Below, piece by piece: positions 24,549 to 32,557 of a stretch of 64,000 nucleotides of DNA (position 1 is the stretch's first letter; every line of letters begins with the position of its first letter). Source of the DNA: a virus. The position numbers and the translations under genes were made by a program. Under the pieces are notes generated by a model. It made no database searches, was not told the DNA's origin, and was given only the letters and a program-made list of their open reading frames with translations. The DNA lies in the IMG/VR virus record IMGVR_UViG_3300020473_000024, positions 21,012 through 85,011 of that record; one strand, 5' to 3'.

Positions 24549-24839
24549 TTAAAACAGTTTAATACTATCAGCCAATCGTTTAAGTTGGTCTTCCCCTTGT
24601 GTATAGAATCTCTGTTTAATCAGATAGCACAACTCAATCTCATCTTCTGGAGATAACCCCTCAAACACCTTCTTTGGATATAAATGTTCTCCTTTGTTGT
24701 CAATGAGGGCAACAATACCGTCAGGGAGGCAAGGATTCTCCAATGAATATCGTTCATAAGTATTATCACGATCTATCGAAGTTAGCTTCTCTACAATTGT
24801 GTCAGGATGATTTATCAGACGTATTAAATGTTCTCTCAT
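24549..24839 (-). CDS. hypothetical protein (96 aa)
   Basis: MREHLIRLINHPDTIVEKLT... contains LSPEDEIELCYLIKQRFYTQ, a helical C-terminal part. The site AAGGATAT is far from the ATG (about 9 nt). No family recognised. Confidence 0.65.
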   Translation of the reverse strand: MREHLIRLINHPDTIVEKLTSIDRDNTYERYSLENPCLPDGIVALIDNKGEHLYPKKVFEGLSPEDEIELCYLIKQRFYTQGEDQLKRLADSIKLF

Positions 24840-24909
24840 AATTATTTATATCCTTTTATAATGTTAATTCACATTGTTGTGTTGATATATTGACAATATA
24901 GTGTTTATT

Positions 24910-25203
24910 TCACCAGTTATATTTAACCCAGTTTTTACACCAACCATCAGAATCGGTTATTACAGACAGGGTTAGACAGCTCCTCGCTACATTCCCATAC
25001 CCTGCTTCACCAACATCTCCTACTCTTCTATTCAGGTAAGCATAACCTTCGTACAAGTCAGAGTTTTCCACTTCTTTCATTTTCATAGATGACTCAGTTA
25101 ATTTAACACAAGCAACAACATCTTGTCTAGACTTATCTCCAATCTGCCTCGCATGATGACATGTCAGGCATCTTTGATTAACAGGGTTATGCTTCATAAT
25201 CAT
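24910..25203 (-). CDS. cysteine-containing hypothetical protein (97 aa)
   Basis: MIMKHNPVNQRCLTCHHARQ... CLTCHHAR near residue 12-19, then C near 32, and SCLTL and WCKNW toward the end: the spacing fits a small zinc or iron-sulphur site, as in many short phage proteins of this look. Overlaps the GTG-start gene upstream by 4 nt. The ATG at 25197 (residue 3) is an alternative start. Confidence 0.6.
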   Translation of the reverse strand: MIMKHNPVNQRCLTCHHARQIGDKSRQDVVACVKLTESSMKMKEVENSDLYEGYAYLNRRVGDVGEAGYGNVARSCLTLSVITDSDGWCKNWVKYNW

Positions 25204-25376
25204 TGTCCCCGACCAATTTTAGCTTCAAACTCTTGTTGAGTATCTTTTACATAAACCCAATCCCCGTTTGAAAAGTGAATCTTACTACTATCCTCGTTAA
25301 TTAAGATCAAAGTTACCCCTTTGGTGTTAACCAAAGCTTTTGTCCCACTATCTCGCATAGTTAATTCTATAAACAC
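25200..25376 (-). CDS. small protein (58 aa), GTG start
   Basis: MFIELTMRDSGTKALVNTKG... beta-type protein ending EAKIGRGQ. AGGAGG lies 5 nt before GTG at 25376, and the stop overlaps the next start (ATGA). Missed by ATG-only searches. Function unknown. Confidence 0.62.
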   Translation of the reverse strand: MFIELTMRDSGTKALVNTKGVTLILINEDSSKIHFSNGDWVYVKDTQQEFEAKIGRGQ

Positions 25377-25385
25377 TATTACCTC

Positions 25386-25619
25386 CTAATAAAATGTATT
25401 TCTCTGGTTATCCCACATAGGGTTAGAATAAGGATAGACCTGTGGATTGATCATAGGACTAGCTTCTCTTGTTCGCTTTAAATCATCAACACCCTTCTTA
25501 TCTTTTCCTGCTCCATTAAAAGAAGAGAGGAGTGCTACGGCTTCATCCAAACTCTCACACTCCACTGTCATTTCTTTTGATACATCTCCTGCATATTCGC
25601 TAATAGTTAACTTAATCAT
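25386..25619 (-). CDS. hypothetical protein (77 aa), paralogue of 25863-26219
   Basis: MIKLTISEYAGDVSKEMTVE...CESLDEAVALLSSFNGAG. The first 40 residues resemble those of the gene at 25863-26219 (MKITLTSDLGDG...LAEVLALTDAF): a short beta strand pair then a helix. The tail is Pro/Asn/Tyr-rich. ATGA overlap with the preceding gene. Role unknown. Confidence 0.65.
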   Translation of the reverse strand: MIKLTISEYAGDVSKEMTVECESLDEAVALLSSFNGAGKDKKGVDDLKRTREASPMINPQVYPYSNPMWDNQRNTFY

Positions 25620-25831
25620 AACGTAAATTCCTCCATTCGTCTAAGTGCTTTCTCTACACGTTCTTTCTGTTCCTCATAAGTTAGTTCGCCATTCCCTTCT
25701 CTATGTGCTCTACTCCAGTTACAGATAAGATTAACAGCTTCCTGCATCTTAGGATTGTTGCATGTAATAGAATACATTTGTATTGTGTGGAAGAAACCAT
25801 GTATGATATTTAATTGCTCTCTTTCAGTCAT
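25616..25831 (-). CDS. hypothetical protein (71 aa)
   Basis: MTEREQLNIIHGFFHTIQMY..., helical, with C-terminal KERVEKALRRMEEFTL. GAGGAGTTATA precedes the ATG. Lies between two paralogous genes. No family recognised. Confidence 0.65.
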   Translation of the reverse strand: MTEREQLNIIHGFFHTIQMYSITCNNPKMQEAVNLICNWSRAHREGNGELTYEEQKERVEKALRRMEEFTL

Positions 25832-25862
25832 TATAACTCCTCTGGTTGTTTGAATAAAGGTG

Positions 25863-26219
25863 TTAAGATCCTCTCGATGCTATTTCTGTGAATTGTGAAG
25901 GAGAGTTGTACGTGTAGCCTTCTTCGAAATAGCGCATCGCACAGTCACTCCCGTAACTATATTTTTCGTCATCATACCAAACTTTAGATCCGTAGTGAGT
26001 CTCGCCATAGTATTTAGCCCAGTCGGGTGCTCCACTCCAATCAACCAGAGAATGTGACTGAGCTTTTTGATTAGGTATATTGATTAGCTCTTCCTTATTG
26101 CGTTTTTCGTTATTAAAGAACGCATCTGTCAAAGCCAACACTTCTGCTAGCGTAGCATCTTGAATTTCGATGCTGTCAACATACCCATCACCTAAATCAC
26201 TTGTTAATGTAATTTTCAT
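25863..26219 (-). CDS. hypothetical protein (118 aa), paralogue of 25386-25619
   Basis: MKITLTSDLGDGYVDSIEIQ..., N-terminal 40 residues like the 77-aa protein nearby, followed by a Tyr/Trp-rich tail (DWAKYYGETHYGSKVWYDDE). Good ribosome site (GGGAGAATAACATT). The pair probably arose by tandem duplication with a diverged C-terminus. Confidence 0.65.
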   Translation of the reverse strand: MKITLTSDLGDGYVDSIEIQDATLAEVLALTDAFFNNEKRNKEELINIPNQKAQSHSLVDWSGAPDWAKYYGETHYGSKVWYDDEKYSYGSDCAMRYFEEGYTYNSPSQFTEIASRGS

Positions 26220-26223
26220 AATG

Positions 26224-26763
26224 TTATTCTCCCAGTTGCTTCTTAATTTGTTCAGCCTGTTCTGGCGTTACTTCTAGTGTTAGCGTCACTTTCTCAGGCT
26301 TACGTTCAAATAATACAGTTCCATCACGATCGATAACTTTCATTATATCCCACTCTGATTGATTGAAGTGGGTTAAGTCATCTTCGATTTCGCACAGCTT
26401 GAAGCGAGTAAACAAGCTGAAATCTCTTGAGCCTAGTACATCACCCATGAGTTTACGACTAATCCGAGAATTACGGTGATGCAATCTTACGCCATCCCAT
26501 TTGCGCTTCTTCAAATCACTCTTACTAAATTGCTTTTGTGCCATTCCAATCTTCTCCTTAAATTGTTGCTTGGTGAGCTTAACCGAATTAGTATTCTCAC
26601 AATAACAAGTCCAGAAATAACCAAGCGCTGGGCTATATTTTAAGTATGTATCACTACTAGCCCACTCATACTGGATGTCACTTACAGAATAATTCTCCCA
26701 GATATAGTCCAGCATTTCTTGATCAAAATCATCTGTGTAAAAACTTTCATTAAAGTGATTCAT
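26224..26763 (-). CDS. hypothetical protein (179 aa)
   Basis: MNHFNESFYTDDFDQEMLDY..., acidic N-terminal half, a basic middle (SDLKKRKWDGVRLHHRNSRI) and a C-terminal strand-helix end TLTLEVTPEQAEQIKKQLGE, the latter common in phage proteins with an EVTPEQA tail. AAGGAGAAATT precedes the ATG. Function unknown. Confidence 0.68.
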   Translation of the reverse strand: MNHFNESFYTDDFDQEMLDYIWENYSVSDIQYEWASSDTYLKYSPALGYFWTCYCENTNSVKLTKQQFKEKIGMAQKQFSKSDLKKRKWDGVRLHHRNSRISRKLMGDVLGSRDFSLFTRFKLCEIEDDLTHFNQSEWDIMKVIDRDGTVLFERKPEKVTLTLEVTPEQAEQIKKQLGE

Positions 26764-26772
26764 AATTTCTCC

Positions 26773-26898
26773 TTATTCATTAGACATAACCCACTGTTGC
26801 CACAGCAAGACTAACAGAATCACACCACAAAGTAAAGACATTTTGATAAGTGGTATGAGAAAAATCTGGATAGCTAAATATAATACATATTCTGTCAT
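26773..26898 (-). CDS. small membrane protein (41 aa)
   Basis: MTEYVLYLAIQIFLIPLIKM..., one or two hydrophobic spans. GAGGTAAGT precedes the ATG; the stop lies 9 nt before the next start. Function unknown. Confidence 0.6.
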   Translation of the reverse strand: MTEYVLYLAIQIFLIPLIKMSLLCGVILLVLLWQQWVMSNE

Positions 26899-26900
26899 AC

Positions 26901-27152
26901 TTACCTCTTAGTTCCACATGTATCCGCTAATTTCCTATAGTGTGTTAATAACTCCTCTTCCAACCTTTTCATAGCAACAGCTTTATTTCTGTGCTGACTA
27001 CGACTACTATCTTCTTTTACCTCTATCCCTGTCGGTATGTGGATGATATGAACTCCTTTTGCCATGTGAAAACCAAAAGAGCCAGAATAGAGTGCCCTCC
27101 TGTCATAGGAGAATATTCTAATATCATCTATGTTTATGACTGACTCAGACAT
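26901..27152 (-). CDS. RF-1-like (release factor) domain protein without GGQ
   Basis: 83 aa. VHIIHIPTGIEV ... RSQHRNKAVAMKRLEEEL matches the conserved second half of the class I release factor / ArfB domain (I-HxPTGI-V...RSQ-xN+xxA). In that family GGQ comes about 14-20 residues before; here the place reads GSFGFHMAKGV, so the catalytic GGQ is gone. The product may bind the ribosome or a peptidyl-tRNA mimic without hydrolysing it, or be an inhibitor. Role is inference. Overlaps the next gene by 19 nt. Confidence 0.72.
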   Translation of the reverse strand: MSESVINIDDIRIFSYDRRALYSGSFGFHMAKGVHIIHIPTGIEVKEDSSRSQHRNKAVAMKRLEEELLTHYRKLADTCGTKR

Positions 27153-27466
27153 AATAACCTCTTCTGTTCTTTAATAGCCTCTTCTTCTCGAACATCTGTT
27201 TTGTCTGTATACTGGATATATGCCAACCTACTATCTCCATGTCCACAACAAGCATTCATTATCTCTTTATCTCCATCATTAACAAGAGTGCCTAAACAGC
27301 CATCATGCCCTTCTGGTGTTGGAAACTTTAGACATTCTCTACAGCGTAACCGTTGACCACCGCTGGCTAATAAAGGAGTCCATAACTTCTCACCTGTCTC
27401 TGTTAGTATCCAATACCCATCTTCATAGTGGATAGGATGCCCTAATGTGAACGCTCTCACTGTCAT
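27134..27466 (-). CDS. cysteine-rich hypothetical protein (110 aa)
   Basis: MTVRAFTLGHPIHYEDGYWI... Contains CRECLKFPTPEGHDGCLG and NACCGHGDSRLAYIQY, the latter a recurring phrase in phage proteins of unknown role. AAGGAGTGATT before ATG 27466 sets the start. Possibly a metal-binding adaptor. Confidence 0.7.
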   Translation of the reverse strand: MTVRAFTLGHPIHYEDGYWILTETGEKLWTPLLASGGQRLRCRECLKFPTPEGHDGCLGTLVNDGDKEIMNACCGHGDSRLAYIQYTDKTDVREEEAIKEQKRLLCLSQS

Positions 27467-27468
27467 AA

Positions 27469-27669
27469 TCACTCCTTACTAAAATTGCTTTTTAGAACCC
27501 ATTCTCCATTGTTCATATTAAACTTCATACCTGTGCTTGGGTCAATAGCAGACCATGAGAGATTGCCTCCTAGAGTTTCTAAATATTGTAGCAGTCCTTC
27601 GGCTTCTTCTGCTGTAACTCTCTCTGCTGTCAACCTCATTGGCTTATACACGAATAGCGTTATATTCAT
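27469..27669 (-). CDS. hypothetical protein (66 aa)
   Basis: MNITLFVYKPMRLTAERVTA... TAEEAEGLLQYLETLGGNLSW; small alpha/beta protein. Start at 27669 chosen for GGTGAG upstream; a longer frame to 27681 lacks a site. Unknown function. Confidence 0.62.
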   Translation of the reverse strand: MNITLFVYKPMRLTAERVTAEEAEGLLQYLETLGGNLSWSAIDPSTGMKFNMNNGEWVLKSNFSKE

Positions 27670-27682
27670 ACTACTCACCATC

Positions 27683-28420
27683 CTACTGTCTATAGTCGGT
27701 TAGTGTAAACAGCTTTTCAGTCGCTTTCTTAGCACCTGTATTTTTGGTTAGGCTGGAGTTAACATCTTTCTCCCACACACATACAAAATCATCGGGTGCA
27801 TTATATTCACTGACAAATATTGTGTGACCTTCTGCGTGTTTTTCTCGACACCACTGCCAGAACTCATCATGGTTGAATTTGGTTCTAGCTTCTCTATACT
27901 CTTTCGTTCCGTAGTACGGAATATCACAATACACTAAACTATTTGGTGGTAACTCTAAGTCTAAATAATTACTATGGCAGAATTTAACCCCCTGTAAATT
28001 GACAGATTGTTTAACTACATTTTTATAAGCTTCGTTAGGATAATCTCTAACTTTACCTTGCTTAGTTGTAACAACACCAGCGTAACCACCGTCAAAAAAT
28101 CTACCATTGTAGCTACCATTCACACCAATATAGCCAGTCAGGTACGGTTCTGATATATCACCTTTATAGTACATCTGTCTATGTTTATCATAAGTCGGTT
28201 TATCTATATGTTCTGGTGGAATCCACCCCTTAGATAACGCATCAAGCATAGCGATAACATAGTAATTGATATCAGCCCCAATCCGCTTACCTTCAACCTT
28301 GTCAATGACGTTCGCACCACCAACAAACGGCTCAACGTACCACTGGTCAGGCTTCCGATCTTTTAAAATAATCGGCAAAATGTGTTTTGCGTGTCTAGAT
28401 TTACTCCCCATGTATTTCAT
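27683..28420 (-). CDS. dam: DNA adenine methyltransferase, D12/Dam class
   Basis: 245 aa. MKYMGSKSRHAKHILPIIL resembles the Dam N-terminus (SAM-binding KxxGSK). VEPFVGGANV is motif I (PFxGG), and VYCDIPYYGT takes the place of DPPY in motif IV (Ile instead of the first Pro). Family role: N6-adenine methylation of DNA, used by phages to evade restriction. The product keeps most of the family length (about 270 aa). GGTGAATAAT before ATG 28420 sets the start. Confidence 0.85.
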   Translation of the reverse strand: MKYMGSKSRHAKHILPIILKDRKPDQWYVEPFVGGANVIDKVEGKRIGADINYYVIAMLDALSKGWIPPEHIDKPTYDKHRQMYYKGDISEPYLTGYIGVNGSYNGRFFDGGYAGVVTTKQGKVRDYPNEAYKNVVKQSVNLQGVKFCHSNYLDLELPPNSLVYCDIPYYGTKEYREARTKFNHDEFWQWCREKHAEGHTIFVSEYNAPDDFVCVWEKDVNSSLTKNTGAKKATEKLFTLTDYRQ

Positions 28421-28421
28421 A

Positions 28422-28823
28422 TTATTCACCATACTTCTGTTTTAGTCGTTCGTATTGTTCGCGTTCGTATTGTTCACGCTTTTGTTTATATTCTTCCTCA
28501 CGCTTTAGCATAAGTTGTTCTTTTGACTTGCGTTCTTCTTCGTGTTCCCGTTTCTTTTCTTGGTAATACGATTCCATAGCTTCTTCTGAAACTAGGTGTT
28601 CAATAGGGATCATAATCGTTTGACTCTCGCCCTCATACCAAGGCTCTGAAAAATATGCACCAAATTCATAATCACCACACTCTGGATCAATATCGGAATC
28701 TGGGTACATAAATTCGTAATTATTCAATTTGGGGTATATATCTTTAATACGTTTAGCTAAACGCTCCCCACGTTCACTGATTACGGTTAATTGCTGTTTA
28801 AGTAATTCTGTATCAATATTCAT
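28422..28823 (-). CDS. hypothetical protein with basic coiled-coil tail (133 aa)
   Basis: MNIDTELLKQQLTVISERGE... folded N-terminal half containing FGAYFSEPWYEGESQT, then a long Glu/Lys/Gln helix (EEEYKQKREQYEREQYERL). GGAGGAATAAA before ATG 28823 sets the start. Function unknown. Confidence 0.68.
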   Translation of the reverse strand: MNIDTELLKQQLTVISERGERLAKRIKDIYPKLNNYEFMYPDSDIDPECGDYEFGAYFSEPWYEGESQTIMIPIEHLVSEEAMESYYQEKKREHEEERKSKEQLMLKREEEYKQKREQYEREQYERLKQKYGE

Positions 28824-28902
28824 TTTATTCCTCCATATCAACAATAACTCTGTCTGGAACTCCCTTCAAAGTCTCCCTAATATCCTCATAAATCCCACCC
28901 TC

Positions 28903-29133
28903 TCACATCTCTAACCTGCATTGAAAGTCTCCGTGACGTTTTAACTGCTCAACAGTTCTATATCCGCTTTGAACCCAAGAGCACCCGCCCCATACAGGAT
29001 CTTTTTGCCAGATAAATAAACTTTCATTAAAATACTTACCATCAGCATAGTAGACTACTTTATCGGGTACATTGTCCCAACGTCTCGATTCTTCGTACTC
29101 TTTAGACGCTTGGAATAATTCTCTAAGCCCCAT
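28903..29133 (-). CDS. hypothetical protein (76 aa)
   Basis: MGLRELFQASKEYEESRRWD..., with FIWQKDPVWGGCSWVQSGYR. AAGGAG precedes ATG 29133, inside the end of the upstream gene. The frame continues open for 23 more codons after its UGA stop (to a TAA near 28831), without a good start codon of its own. Function unknown. Confidence 0.65.
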   Translation of the reverse strand: MGLRELFQASKEYEESRRWDNVPDKVVYYADGKYFNESLFIWQKDPVWGGCSWVQSGYRTVEQLKRHGDFQCRLEM

Positions 29134-29635
29134 TATCAATCTCCTTGATTAATTTTTCAATAAACCTTTTCCTCTCTTCGTATAGGTGTAGGTTGTTTTC
29201 TTCCTCTACAGCCTTTACCAACAAACCTAAATCTATGTTGTTATATCTCAAAGCGGATAATGCCGCTATTGCTTCATTGGCTGTTGAGGCTAGCCAGTTC
29301 TTTTCTTCTTCTTGGAGCAAATCTTTGAAGTAGCTATAAACCTCCTCCTCTTCACTCTCTAAAATATGGACAGGTATTTTCAGACTAGCCTCTTCAGTAA
29401 AGTCCTCCCACGGCATGGTGTAAACCCAATCAGCTACAATAATACCACCATCTTCTTGATCTGGATAAAACTCAAAACTAAGTGATCCGTTAATGAAAGC
29501 GTAACAGTCAAACCCAGATAAATATAAGTCAGTGTCTTGTTGTACCTGTCTTAGTATATCCCCGACTTCATTAATTTTGTATACAATATCTTCTTTACAC
29601 TTTGCATAAGATTTTAATGTTTCTCTGATATTCAT
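29123..29635 (-). CDS. hypothetical protein (170 aa)
   Basis: MNIRETLKSYAKCKEDIVYK..., helix, then beta region FINGSLSFEFYPDQEDGGI, then a long helical C-terminus. Start at 29635 set by GTGAGGTTAAT. Overlaps the preceding and following genes. No family recognised. Confidence 0.68.
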   Translation of the reverse strand: MNIRETLKSYAKCKEDIVYKINEVGDILRQVQQDTDLYLSGFDCYAFINGSLSFEFYPDQEDGGIIVADWVYTMPWEDFTEEASLKIPVHILESEEEEVYSYFKDLLQEEEKNWLASTANEAIAALSALRYNNIDLGLLVKAVEEENNLHLYEERKRFIEKLIKEIDNGA

Positions 29636-29642
29636 ATTAACC

Positions 29643-29918
29643 TCACTCAATATTGATTAGGTCTTTTTTAAGAAACTTACCAACCCTACTACTTTTAAGT
29701 TTAGCTCCTCCTTCCTCCCACACCCAAAATAGGCAATACATTATACCGAACCACACTAGAGCCAAAAGAGGTGTAACAAAACATATAGTTAGGTATACTA
29801 CCTCCAATACATTGATAGATAATTTATCATGGTTATTCCAGAAAGATAATTTCCAACCAATATAAAAAACACAGGTTATATTTAATAAAATCCACAACAC
29901 CAAGAAAAACTTTAACAT
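29643..29918 (-). CDS. membrane protein (91 aa)
   Basis: Two transmembrane spans (about residues 3-22 and 38-68) and a basic C-terminus (KLKSSRVGKFLKKDLINIE). GGAGGAGATATG start. It overlaps the DNA ligase end by 7 nt. Unknown function. Confidence 0.68.
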   Translation of the reverse strand: MLKFFLVLWILLNITCVFYIGWKLSFWNNHDKLSINVLEVVYLTICFVTPLLALVWFGIMYCLFWVWEEGGAKLKSSRVGKFLKKDLINIE

Positions 29919-31291
29919 ATCTCCTCCATCTTATCAGCTGATTCCTTGTCGAATCTAAAGTATTTAAAGATAGGGAAATGCAAACTATACTTAGGCTCAC
30001 CTTCTTTAGCATTTTTATTAGAAGATACGCCATTACATTCCCCTGCTACAATCATTCCTTCTAGCTCGCCCTTTTCAGCCATAACCATTAACAACTCTCT
30101 ATCATGTTCATGTCTTTCATCTAAAGGGATTCTTAGCTTTGTTTTAGCATCAGTATCCTTATCTTTAAATCCAGAGCCACAGTCAGTTCGTAGCATACCA
30201 CACTCGCTCTCTAGAATCAACCCTCCTAACTTATTAGGATTTTTCTTATGAGGATAGTAGCCTACAACACGTAGTGCGAAATCAATCACAGCTTTAAATT
30301 TAACTTGGTGTTTACTCCGTGTGTCCTCCCAAGGAGCATTTGAGTTTTTAAGAACAATACCTTCAAACCCTTCATCAATGTAAGAGATAGATAACTCTTT
30401 TGCTTCTTCAATACTGCTTACTTCGTGGGTCTCAATACTAGAGATAGAATCACTGCCTATAGAACTCACAATACTTTGTGACAAAGCAAATCGCTCGTGA
30501 TAAGGAACTCCCGAAAAACCTCTGAAGTAGTCTTCATAGTCGATAGCATCCCATACAACAAACTGGATGTTCTTTTCCTCTTCTTCTGATAGAGTGCCTT
30601 TTAAAGCCTTACCTACAATACCATTACCTGTCTGACGGATCTCTTCTCTATCTCCATCTACATAAATAAGCTCTCCATCAATTACAGTATCTGTCCCTAT
30701 CATACTTAGTTGTTTGCATAAGCTAGGCAGTTCAAACACATTGGCATTCCTACTATAAATGGTCACTTCTCCATCTTTAATCACAGCAATACCTCTTACA
30801 CCGTCAGCTTTCTTCTGTGCAATAGCTGGAAATTTAATATTCTTGATATTAGCTGGTTTACTAGGTCTGGCTAACATTTTAGGAATAGTCGAAATACAGC
30901 CCTCCCAAACACTGTTTGCTGTGCTTTCACTACAACCCACCTCTAAGTCTCTTAGGAGCACACGTCTGTACACTTCCTTATCTTCTAAGGAGAGTTGGCT
31001 AAATACCACTTCTACAAAGTCCGAGGCGGCATGACCTCGTAACTTTTGTTCACACAATACCTTGTTGGTTTCCTTAAGGGCTTCCTCTAGAGAAATACTA
31101 CCACTTTGCGGTGTCGGGGAAAGCCAGTCTTGGTTTATTTTTCTAATGTTAAAAGTGTAGCTCACCTTGTCATAAGCCATCTGGAAAACAAGCTTAAGAG
31201 TATAGTTATGTTTATTGCTATTCAAAATAGCTTCTTTTTCAGTCTTTTTAGTGGTAGCGCTAAGTTTATTTAATACATCTAATGTGTTCAT
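29912..31291 (-). CDS. ATP-dependent DNA ligase
   Basis: 459 aa, close to T4 gp30 size (487). Motif I KADGVRG (Lys is adenylated) near residue 160, motif III-type DGELI, motif IV EGIVLKN and motif V VKFKAVIDF in the usual order, with an OB-like C-terminus. An N-terminal region of about 130 aa resembles the T4-type domain. Seals nicks in replication and repair. AAGGAGAGTAA precedes the ATG. Overlaps neighbours by 4-7 nt. Confidence 0.92.
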   Translation of the reverse strand: MNTLDVLNKLSATTKKTEKEAILNSNKHNYTLKLVFQMAYDKVSYTFNIRKINQDWLSPTPQSGSISLEEALKETNKVLCEQKLRGHAASDFVEVVFSQLSLEDKEVYRRVLLRDLEVGCSESTANSVWEGCISTIPKMLARPSKPANIKNIKFPAIAQKKADGVRGIAVIKDGEVTIYSRNANVFELPSLCKQLSMIGTDTVIDGELIYVDGDREEIRQTGNGIVGKALKGTLSEEEEKNIQFVVWDAIDYEDYFRGFSGVPYHERFALSQSIVSSIGSDSISSIETHEVSSIEEAKELSISYIDEGFEGIVLKNSNAPWEDTRSKHQVKFKAVIDFALRVVGYYPHKKNPNKLGGLILESECGMLRTDCGSGFKDKDTDAKTKLRIPLDERHEHDRELLMVMAEKGELEGMIVAGECNGVSSNKNAKEGEPKYSLHFPIFKYFRFDKESADKMEEIC

Positions 31292-31572
31292 TTACTCTCC
31301 TTCCAATTAAGGTATAGCTCTTCAAATTCATCGAAAGATACTAAGCTCTTCCTGTCTCTAGAATCCATATATTCTGTCTGACAGTAAAAGTATGTTTTCC
31401 CAGCTTTACCACTCAGGTTAATGTTTGTAACGTAATAAGGTCTCCATCCTCGAATAGGCTTAGGGCTGAAAGCCTCTAAACCCATATCATCAAACATCTC
31501 CCTTACTTGGGTAATTTGTTTTTGCTCTAAAGGCGCTAAATCTATAGCTACTTTGTGGTTAAATGTTGCCAT
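31288..31572 (-). CDS. hypothetical protein (94 aa)
   Basis: MATFNHKVAIDLAPLEQKQI... alpha/beta protein ending EFEELYLNWKESK. AAGGAGCAGT before ATG 31572 sets the start. ATGA-type overlap with DNA ligase suggests co-translation. No family recognised. Confidence 0.66.
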   Translation of the reverse strand: MATFNHKVAIDLAPLEQKQITQVREMFDDMGLEAFSPKPIRGWRPYYVTNINLSGKAGKTYFYCQTEYMDSRDRKSLVSFDEFEELYLNWKESK

Positions 31573-32107
31573 ACTGCTCCTTAGCATTATAAAATCTTGG
31601 AAAAGCTATACCAGTGCCGTAGGTGTAAAGGATTCCCGATGGTGTTTCTCTAAACCCATAGCTCCCTAGCTCAATACCGCAAGGGGTTTCTAAATCAATC
31701 CCTTCTAGTGTATCTACTAGTCTAGTACCTCTCACACCTAACTGAGACATAACTCTCTGGGCTATAAGAGCCATCTGCTCTGGATTTTTTTCACTTAAAA
31801 CGCTGATAATCTCTAGTTTTAGAAATACCAAGCAAGAATCTTTATTGAGCAAAGGCTCAGGGCGGTAGCAAGGAGCTAAGGACTGGTAGTTACCAAAACC
31901 AAGCTGGTCTTCTTCTAACATCTGGATAAAGCTCTGCTCTGAGCTGGCACAATAGACTAATTCAGGGGAGTGGTGTAGATCAGGAATACCTTCTGGCTTG
32001 GTATGTTCAGAATATTTTTTCTTTATCACATGGGGAACGTCCACAGGGACAAAACCCTCTAATTGGTAAAGCTCTTTAGCTCTACATAAGTCTTCTAAGC
32101 CTATCAT
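31559..32107 (-). CDS. class II aminoacyl-tRNA-synthetase-core-like protein (182 aa)
   Basis: Two segments recall class II synthetase catalytic motifs: SLAPCYRPEP ... FLKLEI (motif 2, with Arg and Glu that bind ATP) and GILYTYGTGIAFPRF (motif 3, Gly-rich with the final Arg). LGSYGFRE between them also fits. At 182 aa it lacks an anticodon-binding domain and probably motif 1. It could be a stand-alone paralogue that charges or modifies something other than tRNA. Assignment by eye only. Starts with a good GGAG site. Confidence 0.5.
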   Translation of the reverse strand: MIGLEDLCRAKELYQLEGFVPVDVPHVIKKKYSEHTKPEGIPDLHHSPELVYCASSEQSFIQMLEEDQLGFGNYQSLAPCYRPEPLLNKDSCLVFLKLEIISVLSEKNPEQMALIAQRVMSQLGVRGTRLVDTLEGIDLETPCGIELGSYGFRETPSGILYTYGTGIAFPRFYNAKEQYGNI

Positions 32108-32352
32108 TGTCTCACTCCACTTTTAAAAGCTCTTTTGGTGATATCGCTCATAAGCTGTAAGTCCTCTAGCTCCATATTAAAATTATTTTGGACATAGCTC
32201 TCTACAGCACCTAACAGATCAGATAGCTCAACTAGTTCCATGACTTTACTACCTTGGGAATGAGCATCTAACCACTCTTTATACTCTTCTATGATTTTAC
32301 TAGGCTCTCCTAACTCACCTTTCGGTATGTTTGTTAAATGATACCCAGCCAT
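32104..32352 (-). CDS. MazG-like nucleotide pyrophosphohydrolase
   Basis: 82 aa. MAGYHLTNIPKGELGEPSKI then EEYKEW and ELVELSDLLG, which fit the ExxE...ExxD metal-binding pattern of the all-alpha MazG/dUTPase family. Members hydrolyse (d)NTPs; phage MazG versions have been proposed to lower ppGpp or clean nucleotide pools. Single compact domain. TAGGAGG precedes the ATG; ATGA overlap with the next gene. Confidence 0.75.
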   Translation of the reverse strand: MAGYHLTNIPKGELGEPSKIIEEYKEWLDAHSQGSKVMELVELSDLLGAVESYVQNNFNMELEDLQLMSDITKRAFKSGVRQ

Positions 32353-32353
32353 A

Positions 32354-32557
32354 TTACCTCCTATCGATTTTATCTTTCATAAAGGTATCTGTTAATCGGA
32401 TAATTAGATATACCACAGCTAACCATACCATGTGGAATGGGAATAAAATAAATAGAGGTATTTGCCTAATCTCAGGGAAATCAGAATACTTTAGTTCCCA
32501 GACAATAACGAAAAACCCTGCGATTAAATAAGCTAACAAAAGTATGTACTCAATCAT
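32354..32557 (-). CDS. small membrane protein (67 aa)
   Basis: Two spans: MIEYILLLAYLIAGFFVIVW at the start and FPFHMVWLAVVYLIIRL later. AAGGAGGAAGG before ATG 32557 sets the start. Overlaps the preceding gene by 8 nt. Unknown function. Confidence 0.66.
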   Translation of the reverse strand: MIEYILLLAYLIAGFFVIVWELKYSDFPEIRQIPLFILFPFHMVWLAVVYLIIRLTDTFMKDKIDRR

